Below are positions 17,947 through 27,818 of a stretch of 64,000 nt of DNA, one piece after another. The position numbers were made by a program, and so were the translations under genes. Within the stretch, counting starts at the first letter, position 1. Each line of letters starts with the position of its first letter. Origin of the DNA: Clostridium sp. AF15-31 (GTDB lineage: Bacteria > Bacillota > Clostridia > Lachnospirales > Lachnospiraceae); the NCBI RefSeq assembly GCF_003461625.1, contig NZ_QTXL01000002.1:441789-505788 (forward strand), in the 5' to 3' direction. The notes beneath the pieces were generated by a model that made no database searches, was not told where the DNA came from, and saw nothing but the letters and a program-made list of their open reading frames with translations.

Positions 17947-19938
17947 GTGGACTTTTTTTCAATTCTGACTTTACTTGGAGGTGTAGGACTGTTCCTGTTT
18001 GGAATGAACATGATGGGCGATTCCCTGAAGAATCTGGCAGGAGGAAGTCTGGAACGGATACTTGAAAAACTGACGACTGGTAAGAGTCAGGCAACCGGCG
18101 CGATTAAGGGCTTTGGTCTTGGTACCGGTGTAACAGCGATCATTCAGAGTTCTGCAGCAACTACGATCATGCTGATCGGTTTTGTAAATGCCGGTATCAT
18201 GAAGCTTGGTCAGGCGATCCCTGTTGTATTTGGTGCCAATGTCGGTAGTACCGCAACCGCACAGATTTTACGTCTTGGTGATCTTGGCGAAGATATGTTT
18301 ATTCTTAAATTATTAAAACCTTCTTCTTTTGCACCCGTTCTGATCGGTATTGGTGCTTTTATCATTCTGTTTGCCCATAAGAAAAAACATAAAGATATCG
18401 CCGGTATCTTAGTCGGTCTTGGTATCTTATTCCTTGGTATGAATACAATGGAAGCTGTGTTCGCTCCTTTAAAAGAATCTGAAGCATTCCAGAATCTGTT
18501 CATTTCTTTCAGTAATCCACTCCTTGGTATCCTGATTGGTCTTGTCTTAACAGCGATCATCCAGAGCTCCTCTGCTTCAGTCGGTATCCTTCAGGCATTA
18601 TCCTCAACAGGAGTTGTTTCCTATGGTTCTGCGATCCCTATTATTATCGGTATTAATATAGGAAAATGTTTCGCCATCCTGCTCGGCAGTATCGGTGCAA
18701 ACAAAAAGGCAAAACGTGTTGCCATGTCCTATCTGTTATTTAATATTATCGGTGCGATTTTCTTCGTTGTTGTGATCTATGGACTTCAGTTGTTTATCAC
18801 CTTCCCATTCATAGATAAGATCATCAACCGTGGTGTAATTGCAAACCTACATTTTATGTTTAACTTTATCATTGCGATCCTGCTGCTTCCATTCGCAAAT
18901 AAGATCGCAGATCTGACCGGTAAGATCATCGGCGACGATAAAGAATCCAAAATTGACAAAGAGCTTGCATCTCTCGATCCAATGCTTCTTGATACACCAA
19001 ACATTGCTCTTACCCAGGCGCAGAAGGTAATGTTCTCCATGACAGACTCCATCAAGGAAAACTTCGAACTCGGAAGTCAGTTATTATCGGAATATAATGA
19101 AGAAACTGCTGGAAAACTTCTTGAAAATGAGATGTTCATTGATAAATGTGAAAGTGCGTTAAACGAATATCTGTTAAAGATTACCTCCAAGCGGCTGCAT
19201 TCATCCGAACGAAAGCTGGCATCTGAATTATTAAACAGTGTCAGTGACCTGGAACGAATCGGTGACCACTGTGAAAATCTTCTGATCGTCGGCAGAAAGA
19301 TCACCGATGAAAAAATCTCCTTCTCCACACAGGGAACCATGGAGATCAATACGCTCTTACAGGCTACAGCCAATATCATTGATACAACCTTTATGGCATT
19401 CAAAAACGATGATTTAACGGCTGTCTCCCGTATCGAGCCGCTTGCTCAGTCAATCACAGAGGTAAAAGAGATCATCAAAGATCACCATGTTATCCGTTTA
19501 CAGACCGGAGACTGCGATATCGACGGTGGTTTTGCTCTTGTAGATATCCTGACCAGTCTGGATCGTATCGGAAGTCACTGTTCTAATATCGGACTTCATA
19601 TTGCAAAGAAATTAACTACAGATTCCTTTGACGAAATGCACGGTCATATCTACACAAATGGATATAAGACCTCCGAAGAATATAAAGCACTCTACTGCTA
19701 CTACATGTCTCTGTACTCTGATCCGATCACCGAAAAGTATAAGGCGAGCCTGCCAGAGCTGGAACATAAGATCTCGCAATCAGATGCAAATAAATCTTCT
19801 GCTCCGAAATCTGTGGATCTGAACACAGCTAAGGCAGATAAAAACGAACAGCAGACAAAAAAAGAGCCTAAATTAAAAGAGATCAAGAAGACAAAGATTG
19901 AAAAAGTAAAACAGAAAAAAGACTCTAAGAAAAAATAA
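17947..19938 (+). CDS. Na+/phosphate cotransporter with C-terminal PhoU domain
   Basis: NptA/PhoU-type sodium:phosphate cotransporter. About eight membrane segments fill residues 1-310. The two inverted repeats show the family QSSAATT (AIIQSSAATTIM) and QSSSAS (AIIQSSSASVGI) motifs. A cytoplasmic PhoU-like helical domain follows (about 350-580), then a 70-residue tail rich in Lys/Glu/Ser. The start is taken as GTG 17947, because AGGAGG ends 8 bases before it. The in-frame ATG six bases earlier is only 2 bases from that SD. Monocistronic with a strong terminator. Pi uptake is the likely role, from family knowledge. Confidence 0.92.
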   Translation: MDFFSILTLLGGVGLFLFGMNMMGDSLKNLAGGSLERILEKLTTGKSQATGAIKGFGLGTGVTAIIQSSAATTIMLIGFVNAGIMKLGQAIPVVFGANVGSTATAQILRLGDLGEDMFILKLLKPSSFAPVLIGIGAFIILFAHKKKHKDIAGILVGLGILFLGMNTMEAVFAPLKESEAFQNLFISFSNPLLGILIGLVLTAIIQSSSASVGILQALSSTGVVSYGSAIPIIIGINIGKCFAILLGSIGANKKAKRVAMSYLLFNIIGAIFFVVVIYGLQLFITFPFIDKIINRGVIANLHFMFNFIIAILLLPFANKIADLTGKIIGDDKESKIDKELASLDPMLLDTPNIALTQAQKVMFSMTDSIKENFELGSQLLSEYNEETAGKLLENEMFIDKCESALNEYLLKITSKRLHSSERKLASELLNSVSDLERIGDHCENLLIVGRKITDEKISFSTQGTMEINTLLQATANIIDTTFMAFKNDDLTAVSRIEPLAQSITEVKEIIKDHHVIRLQTGDCDIDGGFALVDILTSLDRIGSHCSNIGLHIAKKLTTDSFDEMHGHIYTNGYKTSEEYKALYCYYMSLYSDPITEKYKASLPELEHKISQSDANKSSAPKSVDLNTAKADKNEQQTKKEPKLKEIKKTKIEKVKQKKDSKKK

Positions 19939-19963
19939 AGATTATTCTGATAATAAGCATTAT

Positions 19964-20023
19964 AAAAAGATACTCTGATCACGGGATTACACTGGTCCTT
20001 TGCTTTCAGAGTATCTTTTTTAT
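19964..20023 (+). terminator. terminator after the Na/Pi cotransporter
   Basis: A 14-bp stem AAAAGATACTCTGA with its exact complement, a 27-base loop and a following T-run. The A-run on the other side means it may also act on minus-strand transcripts arriving from thiN. Confidence 0.85.
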
Positions 20024-20104
20024 TTCCTTTTATTCTTTAATACTGCATTTTATTATTATTTGATCTTGTATATCGTTTAGACAGATATACATAATGACTC
20101 TATC

Positions 20105-20752
20105 TCAATCACGGCTTTCAATTACAATTAATAATCCGGATTCAAATTCGATTAGACCGCACTCTGCAATCAGCTCATTGCTGACGCCGATGCTTTCTCC
20201 AAGCTTCAATGTAAGCCCCTGTGCATTATAATAAAAACCCTGAAGTGTTACACCGGTCACCTGTTCCGTATATGGAAGCAGTGACACATATCTGTATGCA
20301 TCGGTACGCTTCACGATATGTTGGTGTGCTGTCATCGTGATCCTGTTATGCTCGTCGATCAGATATGCCGATATTCCGAACTCTGCAAACTGCTTTAATA
20401 AGCCAATATTGGCAAGAGTATGATCCATACGGGTTCCGGTTGCTCCAACCAGAATTACTTCATCCGGTCTGATCTCCTGCTCCAGTATATAAGAAATCGC
20501 AACATGGGTATCTGTAAAATCCTTATGTGTATCCAGATCCAGAAATTCTGTCTTTTCCCGATATGATGCTACAATATCTGTCTTTGCCGAATCAAAATCT
20601 CCAATAACCAGATCCGGAAGTATGTCACATTCCTGACAGATTTCAAGTCCTTTATCACATGCTATTATTTTTTGAAAATCATAATCGGAAAGAACCGTTT
20701 CAAGCACTTTTTTTGAAACGGTTCCTCCTGTAACAACTAAATATCGATTCAT
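20105..20752 (-). CDS. thiN: thiamine pyrophosphokinase
   Basis: Makes thiamine diphosphate from thiamine and ATP. 215 residues; the N-terminal domain shows IACDKGLEIC and DLVIGDFDSAK, the family metal and nucleotide-binding Asp-rich loop, followed by HKDFTDTH and VLVGATGTRMDHTLANIGLL. The C-terminal beta domain is present. It is the last gene of the murE-thiN operon, separated from rpe by 58 bases. TPP supplied here is the cofactor of IorA elsewhere in the window (inference). Confidence 0.95.
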   Translation of the reverse strand: MNRYLVVTGGTVSKKVLETVLSDYDFQKIIACDKGLEICQECDILPDLVIGDFDSAKTDIVASYREKTEFLDLDTHKDFTDTHVAISYILEQEIRPDEVILVGATGTRMDHTLANIGLLKQFAEFGISAYLIDEHNRITMTAHQHIVKRTDAYRYVSLLPYTEQVTGVTLQGFYYNAQGLTLKLGESIGVSNELIAECGLIEFESGLLIVIESRD

Positions 20753-20810
20753 ATATCCTGTTACCTGTTCCGGCAGACAGCAGATCTGCTTTCTGCCTTT
20801 TTATTACTTT

Positions 20811-21470
20811 CTATTGTATTTCTGAAAAAATCTTATGGAAGGCTTTTACATTCTCAACCTTATCTCCCTTGAATACTGCAGATCCGGCAACTAATACATT
20901 TGCACCTGCCTGAATGATCTCAGCCACATTAGAAAGAGTGACACCGCCGTCTACCTGAATATCTGTCTGAAGTCCACGGCTGTTTAACAGTGCTCTGGTC
21001 TCTGTAATCTTCCGAAGGGAAGATGGAATAAACTTCTGCCCTCCAAAGCCCGGATTTACTGACATGATCAGAATCATATCTACATCCTCTAATACATAAT
21101 CAAGTACCGATAATGGTGTTGCAGGATTTAATGCAACTCCGGCTTTCATTCCCAGCTCTTTTATGGCTGCGATGGTTCTGTGAAGGTGCTTGCAGGCTTC
21201 TGCATGTACTGTTACGATATCTGCTCCACAATTCTTATAATCCTGTAAGAAACGCACCGGTTCATCAATCATAAGATGAACATCAAACACCTTATCAGAT
21301 ACCGGACGAACACTCTTGATAACCGGTGCTCCAAATGAAATATTCGGCACAAAGGACCCATCCATAACATCCAGATGAATATATTCACTTCCTGCCTGAT
21401 CTATGATCTGTATATCTTCTGCCAGATGTCCAAAATCCGCAGACAATACTGATGGGGACAGCTTTAACAT
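20811..21470 (-). CDS. rpe: ribulose-phosphate 3-epimerase
   Basis: Pentose phosphate pathway epimerase of ribulose-5-P and xylulose-5-P, a metal-dependent TIM barrel. 219 residues from the chosen start. LSPSVLSADFGHL (4-16), HLDVMDGSFVPNISFG (metal-binding His and Asp) and VNPGFGGQKF are diagnostic. The open frame allows an ATG six bases earlier, but AGAGG is 8 bases from codon 3 and only 2 from codon 1. The chosen ATG overlaps the rsgA stop as TAATG, implying translational coupling. Confidence 0.96.
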   Translation of the reverse strand: MLKLSPSVLSADFGHLAEDIQIIDQAGSEYIHLDVMDGSFVPNISFGAPVIKSVRPVSDKVFDVHLMIDEPVRFLQDYKNCGADIVTVHAEACKHLHRTIAAIKELGMKAGVALNPATPLSVLDYVLEDVDMILIMSVNPGFGGQKFIPSSLRKITETRALLNSRGLQTDIQVDGGVTLSNVAEIIQAGANVLVAGSAVFKGDKVENVKAFHKIFSEIQ

Positions 21471-22348
21471 TACCATTTCCTCTTTTCCTTTAATTCATTG
21501 TATATCATAACATAATCATCATACCGCATCTTACTGATTCTGCCATCGCTGACAGCTTTCTTTACCAGGCATCCCGGTTCACTGATGTGATTACACATGT
21601 TAAATTTACAGGTTCCTGTATATGCTGCAATCTCAGGAAAATACAGCTTCAGATCTTCTGCTTCGATTCCTTCTGTATATAACGAACTGAAACCCGGTGT
21701 ATCCATAATATAAGTATCATCATCTACAAACATCAGCTCTGAATGTCTCGTTGTATGTTTTCCACGCTGGATCTTTTCACTTAAACCTCCCGTCTGCACA
21801 TTGGCATCCGGAAATAATGAATTCAGTGTCGATGACTTGCCTACACCTGAAGGTCCTGCAAATACCGTTGTTTTCCCTTTTATAACTGCTTCTAACACAT
21901 CAATCCCATAGCCGCTTTCGGCACTGATAAACAATACCTCATAGCCACTCTTTGTATAAGATCTGCATATATCTTCACTCTGACGAAAGCCCTCCAGATC
22001 CACTTTATTAAAGCAGATCACTGTAGGAACCTCATGCTGCTCCATATTGATCAGAAAGCGGTCAAGCAGATTGAAGTTAGGTGCTGGTGCAGACACTGCA
22101 AAAATAATTACAGTCTGATCTACGTTTGCAACTGCAGGTCTGTTTAACCAGTTAAATCTGGGCAATATATCTTCAATATTGCCCAGATTCTTCTCTTCAT
22201 CTAATATCTCTATCTCAACATTATCGCCTACCAAAGGTTTAATCTTCCGATTCCGGAAGACACCCTTTGCTTTACATTCATATGTGATGCCGTTTTCACA
22301 GACAACATAGTAGAAACCACCAATGCCTTTTATGATCTTACCTGTCAT
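21470..22348 (-). CDS. rsgA: ribosome biogenesis GTPase RsgA
   Basis: Circularly permuted GTPase that matures the 30S subunit. 292 residues: N-terminal OB fold, then G4 CFNKVDL, G1 GPSGVGKSS (about 164-172) and G3 DTPG in permuted order, and a C-terminal zinc motif with C, C, H and C in TCKFNMCNHISEPGC. It follows prkC by 8 bases. The stp-prkC-rsgA order is conserved in Firmicutes, and RsgA is a known substrate of the PASTA kinase in Bacillus (family knowledge). Confidence 0.97.
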   Translation of the reverse strand: MTGKIIKGIGGFYYVVCENGITYECKAKGVFRNRKIKPLVGDNVEIEILDEEKNLGNIEDILPRFNWLNRPAVANVDQTVIIFAVSAPAPNFNLLDRFLINMEQHEVPTVICFNKVDLEGFRQSEDICRSYTKSGYEVLFISAESGYGIDVLEAVIKGKTTVFAGPSGVGKSSTLNSLFPDANVQTGGLSEKIQRGKHTTRHSELMFVDDDTYIMDTPGFSSLYTEGIEAEDLKLYFPEIAAYTGTCKFNMCNHISEPGCLVKKAVSDGRISKMRYDDYVMIYNELKEKRKW

Positions 22349-22356
22349 ACCTGCAC

Positions 22357-24582
22357 CTATTCCTTTGTAAAGGATGCTGATAAACCACTGGTGTTAAAGC
22401 TTGATGTTACATCCTGTCCTTCTGAATCTGTGATCATAACCGTAAATGTACCGGAATCCTCTGATAAACCGCTGATGGAATCTGCTCCGCCGATATCCAG
22501 TGGGAAGGACTCCTCTCCGGCTGCTCCGGAATATATCTTATAAGTTGCATCTCCGATCGTATAAGATACGGTCACTGATACATTACCTGCTGCCTCAAAA
22601 TCATATCCTGCATTTGTGATAGCACCTGTAAATTTAACTGTATAGGAAACTGTTTCCGGTCCGTCACTGATCACATAATTGATCGTTGAACCTTCTTCTA
22701 CCTTACTGTCTGCATCAATTTCCTGGCTGATCACCTTTCCTGCTTTTACATCATTACTGTTTGCATGGCTTGGATTTCCAACCAGTCCTGCATCACTCAG
22801 CAGAGATTCTGCTTCCTTCTCTGTCTTACCTACCAGATTTGGCACCGGTACATCCTGTACCTCTTTACCATTGCTGACAATGATCTTAACAGTAGAACCC
22901 TCCGGCTGCATTGTCTTTTCTTCCGGCGACTGACTGATTACATAATTTTTCTCTACTGTATCGTCATATTCATAACCATGGGTAACCGTAAAGCCTGCTT
23001 CTGTAAGCAAGGTTGTTGCCTGGTCATCGGAATATCCTCTGACATCCGGAACTTCTTTATCTTCCTTGCCTTCTGAAACCGTTACAACAATCTCCTCATC
23101 TGCTGAGACCGCCGTTCCTTCGTCTACGCTCTGACTGATTACATAGCCCTCCTGAACGTCATTGTCCTTCTTTGTTTCAAATGTATAGTTTGTGAATCCT
23201 GCTTTTTTCAGTTCTTCTTCTGCTGCTGTTTTATACAGACCTACTACATTGACCATTGGAATCGTTGCCTGTTCACTTGTAGTAACATCATCTGTACTGG
23301 CATCACTGTTCTCATCTGTATCGTCAGTACTTTCTGTTGCTTCCGTAGTCGTCGGTGTATCTGTCGTATCCTTCTTTCCGGAGAATAGCTTGAAACCGGC
23401 AATCTTAGAAATCAATAATGCAACAAGGATTGCAATGATAACTACAACTGCAATACTTGATATCATAATGATCTTTTTCAGTTTTGGATCCAGCTCATCC
23501 AGTTCTGCATCGTCATCATCTTCCGGCTGTCTGAGTTCTTCCTCGTTATCCTCCTCATCGTCGTCATCATCAAACAGATTATCAAATTTGGAAGGTGGTA
23601 TGATCGGTGTGTCTTCCGGATGCTCTTCCGGTTCCAGATCTTCCTCATCCAACACCGGCTCATTCATCTGCCTTCCTTCTTTGATTGCTTTCATTTCATC
23701 CGAGGTCATTTCAACCGTTGGCGAACTTGGCACGATTGGAGGCACAACAACACAGTCAATATCCGGATTTGCCTGCACGCGCTTCAGATCTGCGATCAAA
23801 GCACTTGCTGTCAGATATCTGCGCTCTGCCTTCTTCTGTGTACATTTCAAAATAATCTTTTCCAGACTCGTCGGTATGTCCGGATAATATTCTCTAGGGG
23901 AGATCATCTCACCCTGTATATGCATCAATGCAACCGCAACATTATTCTCTCCCTCAAATGGCACATGTCCGGTTACCATTTCATACATAGTGATACCAAG
24001 CGAATAAATATCACTTCTTTCATCACTGAAGCCGCCTCTTGCCTGCTCCGGAGAAATATAATGAACACTTCCCATGGCATTTGCTGTCATAGTATTGGAA
24101 GAAGCTGCTCTTGCAATACCAAAATCTGTAACCTTGATTCCGCCATTTTTTGACACAATAATATTCTGTGGCTTTATATCTCTGTGGATCGTATGATTCT
24201 GATGGGCTACTTCCAGTCCCTGTGCGATCTGGATCGCAATATTAATTGCCTCATCTGATTTCAGTCTTCCCTTTTCCTGAATATATTCCTTTAAGGTAAT
24301 TCCTTCTACCAGTTCCATTACGATATAGTAAATGCCATTGTCCTCCCCGACATCATATACATTTACGATATTCGGATGGGATAATCCGGCTGCTGACTGC
24401 GCCTCGATCCTGAATTTTGTTACAAAATTCACATCGGAACTGAATTCCGGCTTTAAAACTTTTATTGCTACATATCTGTTCAGCACATGGCATTTTGCCT
24501 TATAAACCTCAGACATTCCGCCCGTACCGATCAATTCTATTATCTCATAACGATTACTGAGTATCATTCCTGGATTTAACAT
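22357..24582 (-). CDS. prkC: PASTA-domain Ser/Thr protein kinase
   Basis: Membrane Hanks-type kinase that senses muropeptides or lipid II and controls wall growth and dormancy exit. With start codon 24582 the protein has 741 residues: kinase domain about 10-265 (Lys in VAIKVL near 41, HRDIKPQN with catalytic Asp 135, TDFGIA), a long acidic juxtamembrane stretch, one membrane helix (about 370-393), a Thr/Asp-rich linker, three PASTA repeats, and an unusual 100-residue beta-rich C-terminal extension. The ORF could begin five codons earlier at GTG, but AGAGG is 7 nt before this ATG and overlaps the GTG, so the ATG is chosen. Located between stp and rsgA. Confidence 0.96.
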   Translation of the reverse strand: MLNPGMILSNRYEIIELIGTGGMSEVYKAKCHVLNRYVAIKVLKPEFSSDVNFVTKFRIEAQSAAGLSHPNIVNVYDVGEDNGIYYIVMELVEGITLKEYIQEKGRLKSDEAINIAIQIAQGLEVAHQNHTIHRDIKPQNIIVSKNGGIKVTDFGIARAASSNTMTANAMGSVHYISPEQARGGFSDERSDIYSLGITMYEMVTGHVPFEGENNVAVALMHIQGEMISPREYYPDIPTSLEKIILKCTQKKAERRYLTASALIADLKRVQANPDIDCVVVPPIVPSSPTVEMTSDEMKAIKEGRQMNEPVLDEEDLEPEEHPEDTPIIPPSKFDNLFDDDDDEEDNEEELRQPEDDDDAELDELDPKLKKIIMISSIAVVVIIAILVALLISKIAGFKLFSGKKDTTDTPTTTEATESTDDTDENSDASTDDVTTSEQATIPMVNVVGLYKTAAEEELKKAGFTNYTFETKKDNDVQEGYVISQSVDEGTAVSADEEIVVTVSEGKEDKEVPDVRGYSDDQATTLLTEAGFTVTHGYEYDDTVEKNYVISQSPEEKTMQPEGSTVKIIVSNGKEVQDVPVPNLVGKTEKEAESLLSDAGLVGNPSHANSNDVKAGKVISQEIDADSKVEEGSTINYVISDGPETVSYTVKFTGAITNAGYDFEAAGNVSVTVSYTIGDATYKIYSGAAGEESFPLDIGGADSISGLSEDSGTFTVMITDSEGQDVTSSFNTSGLSASFTKE

Positions 24583-24596
24583 GTTTACACCTCTCA

Positions 24597-25319
24597 CTAT
24601 TTTACAGCAACCACAACGGAGATATTATCTTTTCCTCCATAATAGTTCGCTCTGTCAATCAATTTTTCAACCGCTGCTGTAATATCCCCGCTGTCTTCCA
24701 TCACGATTTCTTTTATCTCATCATCCTCGATCATATTGGTCAAGCCATCTGAACATAACAAAATCCTGTCATTTTCCTTCATATCTAACTCAAAGAAATC
24801 GATCATGACCTTATCTGATATTCCCAGTGCTCTGGTTATTATATTTTTTTCGGGGTGATTTCTGCCTTTATTTCTGTCTAACTGTCCGGATCGTATCAAT
24901 TCCTCCACAAGGGAATGATCCAGAGTTACCTGTCTGATATCATTATCTATAAAATACAGCCGGCTGTCCCCGATGTTTGCAACATACAGGGCATCTTCCT
25001 CACATACAGCCGCCACAAGGGTCGTTCCCATCCCTTTCAGATCTTCGTTCTCCCTTGCCATTCTGTATATCTTATCATTTGCATAAACAATCGCTCTTTT
25101 TAGAACGGATACCGAATTGTTCAATGTGCTTTCTTTTATATATTCTGTTACACATTCAATCGCAGTCCTTGATGCAACATCACCAGCTTTATGCCCCCCC
25201 ATACCGTCTGCTACTATGTACAGATTTGGCAGTGGTCCAACTGGCTCATCACAAAAGAAAATGCTGTCCTGATTCTGGGCTCGTTTCTTACCGATGTCTG
25301 TTCTACCATCCGATCTCAT
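24597..25319 (-). CDS. stp: PP2C-family protein phosphatase
   Basis: Mn-dependent Ser/Thr phosphatase that opposes the adjacent PASTA kinase. 240 residues with the PPM motifs: NQDSIFF near 16, ADGMGGHKAGDVAS, GTTLVAAV, NIGDSRLY, CSDGLTNM and GGKDNISVVV. SD GGGAGG precedes the ATG. It sits between rlmN and prkC with short gaps, the conserved kinase-phosphatase pair. Confidence 0.97.
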   Translation of the reverse strand: MRSDGRTDIGKKRAQNQDSIFFCDEPVGPLPNLYIVADGMGGHKAGDVASRTAIECVTEYIKESTLNNSVSVLKRAIVYANDKIYRMARENEDLKGMGTTLVAAVCEEDALYVANIGDSRLYFIDNDIRQVTLDHSLVEELIRSGQLDRNKGRNHPEKNIITRALGISDKVMIDFFELDMKENDRILLCSDGLTNMIEDDEIKEIVMEDSGDITAAVEKLIDRANYYGGKDNISVVVAVK

Positions 25320-25333
25320 CTGATGCCTCCCGT

Positions 25334-26398
25334 CTAAAAAGTCTCTTTTGCCTCTTCATATTTTCTTCGAAGCTGTCCACAGGCAGCATCAATATCTCTG
25401 CCCATACTTCTTCTTATTGTAACATTTATATCTTTCTTTTCAAGTATATATTTGAATTTTTCAACAGAATCACCGAGTGAACGACAATACTCACGCTCTT
25501 TGATCGGATTTACCGGAATCAGATTCACATGTCCGTGCATATTTTTTAGAAGCTCCGCCAGCTTATATGCATGCTCCGGTGTATCATTTTCATCCTTTAC
25601 CAATGAATATTCAAAGGTTACCCTTCTGCCTGTTTTTTCAAAATAATACCTGCATACTTCCATCAGTTCTGCGATCGAATACTTATTTGCAATCGGCAAC
25701 AGCTTTCTTCTGTCTTCATCGGTCGGACTATGAAGAGACAAAGCAAATGTAATAGAAAGTTCCTCGTCTGCCAGTTTTTTTATTTGTGGAACCAGTCCGC
25801 AGCTTGAAACCGTAATATTTCTCTGGCTGATATTTTTGCCCCGCTCGTCATTGATGATCCGGATGAAACGAATCAGATTATCATAATTATCCAGAGGCTC
25901 TCCGGTTCCCATTACAACAATATTTGACACGCGTTCTCCTGTGATCCGTTCGATCGCATAGATCTGATCAAGCATCTCTGATGCTTCCAGATTCCGAATC
26001 AGACCGCCTATTGTAGAGGCGCAGAACCGGCATCCCATACGGCATCCGACCTGAGAAGAAATACAGACGGAGTTTCCATGCTTATACCGCATCAGCACAC
26101 TTTCCAATACATTTCCATCCTGTAAACGGAATAGAAATTTATTGGTTCCATCCTGTTTCGATACCAGTCTGGTCACCTCTTCTACACCATGCATGCCCTG
26201 CTTTTTAATCTCCTCGATCAGTTTCTTTGGAACATTTGTCATTTCTTCCGCATCTGCAATTCCTTTTTCATGCACCCATTCAAATATCTGTTTTGCACGG
26301 AATGCCGGCTGTCCGACTGCCTTTACCCAGACTGCCAGTTCATCAAACATCATGGAGCGGATATCCAGTTTTTTTATATCTTCTATCTCTGTAAACAT
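25334..26398 (-). CDS. rlmN: 23S rRNA/tRNA adenine-C2 methyltransferase RlmN
   Basis: Dual-specificity radical SAM enzyme that methylates A2503 of 23S rRNA and A37 of some tRNAs. The radical SAM cysteines are in VGCRMGCRFCAST (about C119, C123, C126). GTGEPLDNYDN and the conserved second Cys near the C-terminus (DIDAACGQL) support RlmN rather than Cfr only in a general way; context also favours RlmN. The open frame has an ATG seven codons earlier without an SD. The chosen ATG has AGGAAG upstream. The choice changes only seven residues. Part of the murE-thiN operon, 14 bases before stp. Confidence 0.95.
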   Translation of the reverse strand: MFTEIEDIKKLDIRSMMFDELAVWVKAVGQPAFRAKQIFEWVHEKGIADAEEMTNVPKKLIEEIKKQGMHGVEEVTRLVSKQDGTNKFLFRLQDGNVLESVLMRYKHGNSVCISSQVGCRMGCRFCASTIGGLIRNLEASEMLDQIYAIERITGERVSNIVVMGTGEPLDNYDNLIRFIRIINDERGKNISQRNITVSSCGLVPQIKKLADEELSITFALSLHSPTDEDRRKLLPIANKYSIAELMEVCRYYFEKTGRRVTFEYSLVKDENDTPEHAYKLAELLKNMHGHVNLIPVNPIKEREYCRSLGDSVEKFKYILEKKDINVTIRRSMGRDIDAACGQLRRKYEEAKETF

Positions 26399-26468
26399 AT
26401 CTTTCTCTTCCTGAACCATAGAATAACCGGAAAAGTGCTCTGCTCTCCGGCATCAATTTTCTTATCTG

Positions 26469-27818
26469 CTATTTCCGTCTGCGCAATCTTGAAATAAAAA
26501 ATCCATCGCAGTGATCCACTCCCTGCAGCAAAGTGATATACCCTTTTTCTGCACGTTTTTTTAAACATTCCGGCATATAGTCAGAAAGGCTTTCCAGTTC
26601 GTACTCTTCATGTGCCTTTAAAAATGCTGTCACGTTTTCTTCATTCTCGATCCGGTCGATCGTACAGGTTGAATAGATCAGTGCCCCTCCCGGTTTTACA
26701 TAGACGGCACAGACATCCAGAATCGTCTTTTGTATTGCTGCAAGTTCTCTTACCATATCCTCTGTTACATGATATTTAATATCATTTTTTCTCGCCATAA
26801 CACCAAGTCCGGAACAGGGAAGATCTGCAAGAACAACATCTGCTTTCTCAATCATATCCGGATCCGGAACCGCCGCATCCCATACCTTTGTTGATACGTT
26901 ATGAAGTTCTAACCGTTCCAAATTCTCATCGATCTTATCAACCTTTTCTTCTGAGATATCACGCGCATATACATGTCCCCGTTCTCCGGTCTGTTCTGCC
27001 GCATACATGGTCTTTCCGCCGGGAGCTGCACAGACATCAAGGATCACATCACCCGATCTGATCCCTGCTGCAAGCACCTGCAGGCTGGAGCTCTCATCCT
27101 GAACCGTAAACAGGCCTTCATGGAATCCCGGAACCGTACGGATATAATCATATCCTGAAATAATCAGGGACGTCTGATTATAATATCCTTTTTCTACTTT
27201 TATGCCTTTTTCGATCAGAATATTCCGAAATTTCTCAGTTGTCGTCTGCATCGTATTTACACGGATCGTTGTGCCACGATCCTGCTCGCCTGCCTGTAGA
27301 ATCTGCTCTAACTGGTCTGTACTGTATTCCTTTAACAGAAATCCCACCAGCTCCTCCGGAACTGAATATTTCACAGACAGATATGATTCTACACCATCCT
27401 CCATGGAAGGATAAGTAATTGCCGCTTTGTTCCTGCATACACTCCGGAGCACGCCATTTACATACCCTTTTAATGTCCGGAACCCTCTTTTTCCTGTCAG
27501 GTTCACATATTCATTACAGGCAGCTTCATCCGGTACTGCATCCATATAAAAAATCTCATATACTGCCATCCGTAAAATACAGCGGATGACCGGCTTACAT
27601 TTTTTAATTTTTGTTTTTGAAAATTGATTAAGAATATAATCCAATCTGATCTTCTGCTCTGTTACACCCTCCGTCAACCGGCTGATGTAAGCACGTTCTT
27701 TTTTATTCATAAACTGATTTGCCCGGAGTGCTCCACCTAGAGCATCCCCTGCAAATCGATCATTACGGTCAATATCAAGCAGAATATCCAGAACGATCTC
27801 TCTTGAAGTTTTACTCAT
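26469..27818 (-). CDS. rsmB: 16S rRNA cytosine-967 C5-methyltransferase RsmB
   Basis: 449 residues: an N-terminal NusB-like RNA-binding domain (about 1-140) and a C-terminal Rossmann methyltransferase with DVCAAPGGKT (SAM loop), ADLPCSGLG (Cys for release) and YSTCTI (catalytic Cys). The ATG overlaps the fmt stop by 8 bp, so it is coupled to fmt; the fmt-rsmB (sun) pair is widely conserved. Confidence 0.96.
   Translation of the reverse strand: MSKTSREIVLDILLDIDRNDRFAGDALGGALRANQFMNKKERAYISRLTEGVTEQKIRLDYILNQFSKTKIKKCKPVIRCILRMAVYEIFYMDAVPDEAACNEYVNLTGKRGFRTLKGYVNGVLRSVCRNKAAITYPSMEDGVESYLSVKYSVPEELVGFLLKEYSTDQLEQILQAGEQDRGTTIRVNTMQTTTEKFRNILIEKGIKVEKGYYNQTSLIISGYDYIRTVPGFHEGLFTVQDESSSLQVLAAGIRSGDVILDVCAAPGGKTMYAAEQTGERGHVYARDISEEKVDKIDENLERLELHNVSTKVWDAAVPDPDMIEKADVVLADLPCSGLGVMARKNDIKYHVTEDMVRELAAIQKTILDVCAVYVKPGGALIYSTCTIDRIENEENVTAFLKAHEEYELESLSDYMPECLKKRAEKGYITLLQGVDHCDGFFISRLRRRK

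Noticed and set aside
23192..23887. 231-codon Ser-rich plus-strand ORF inside the PASTA kinase gene
   Set aside because: The Ser runs are the complement of the acidic Asp/Glu juxtamembrane region of the kinase. No SD or family similarity.
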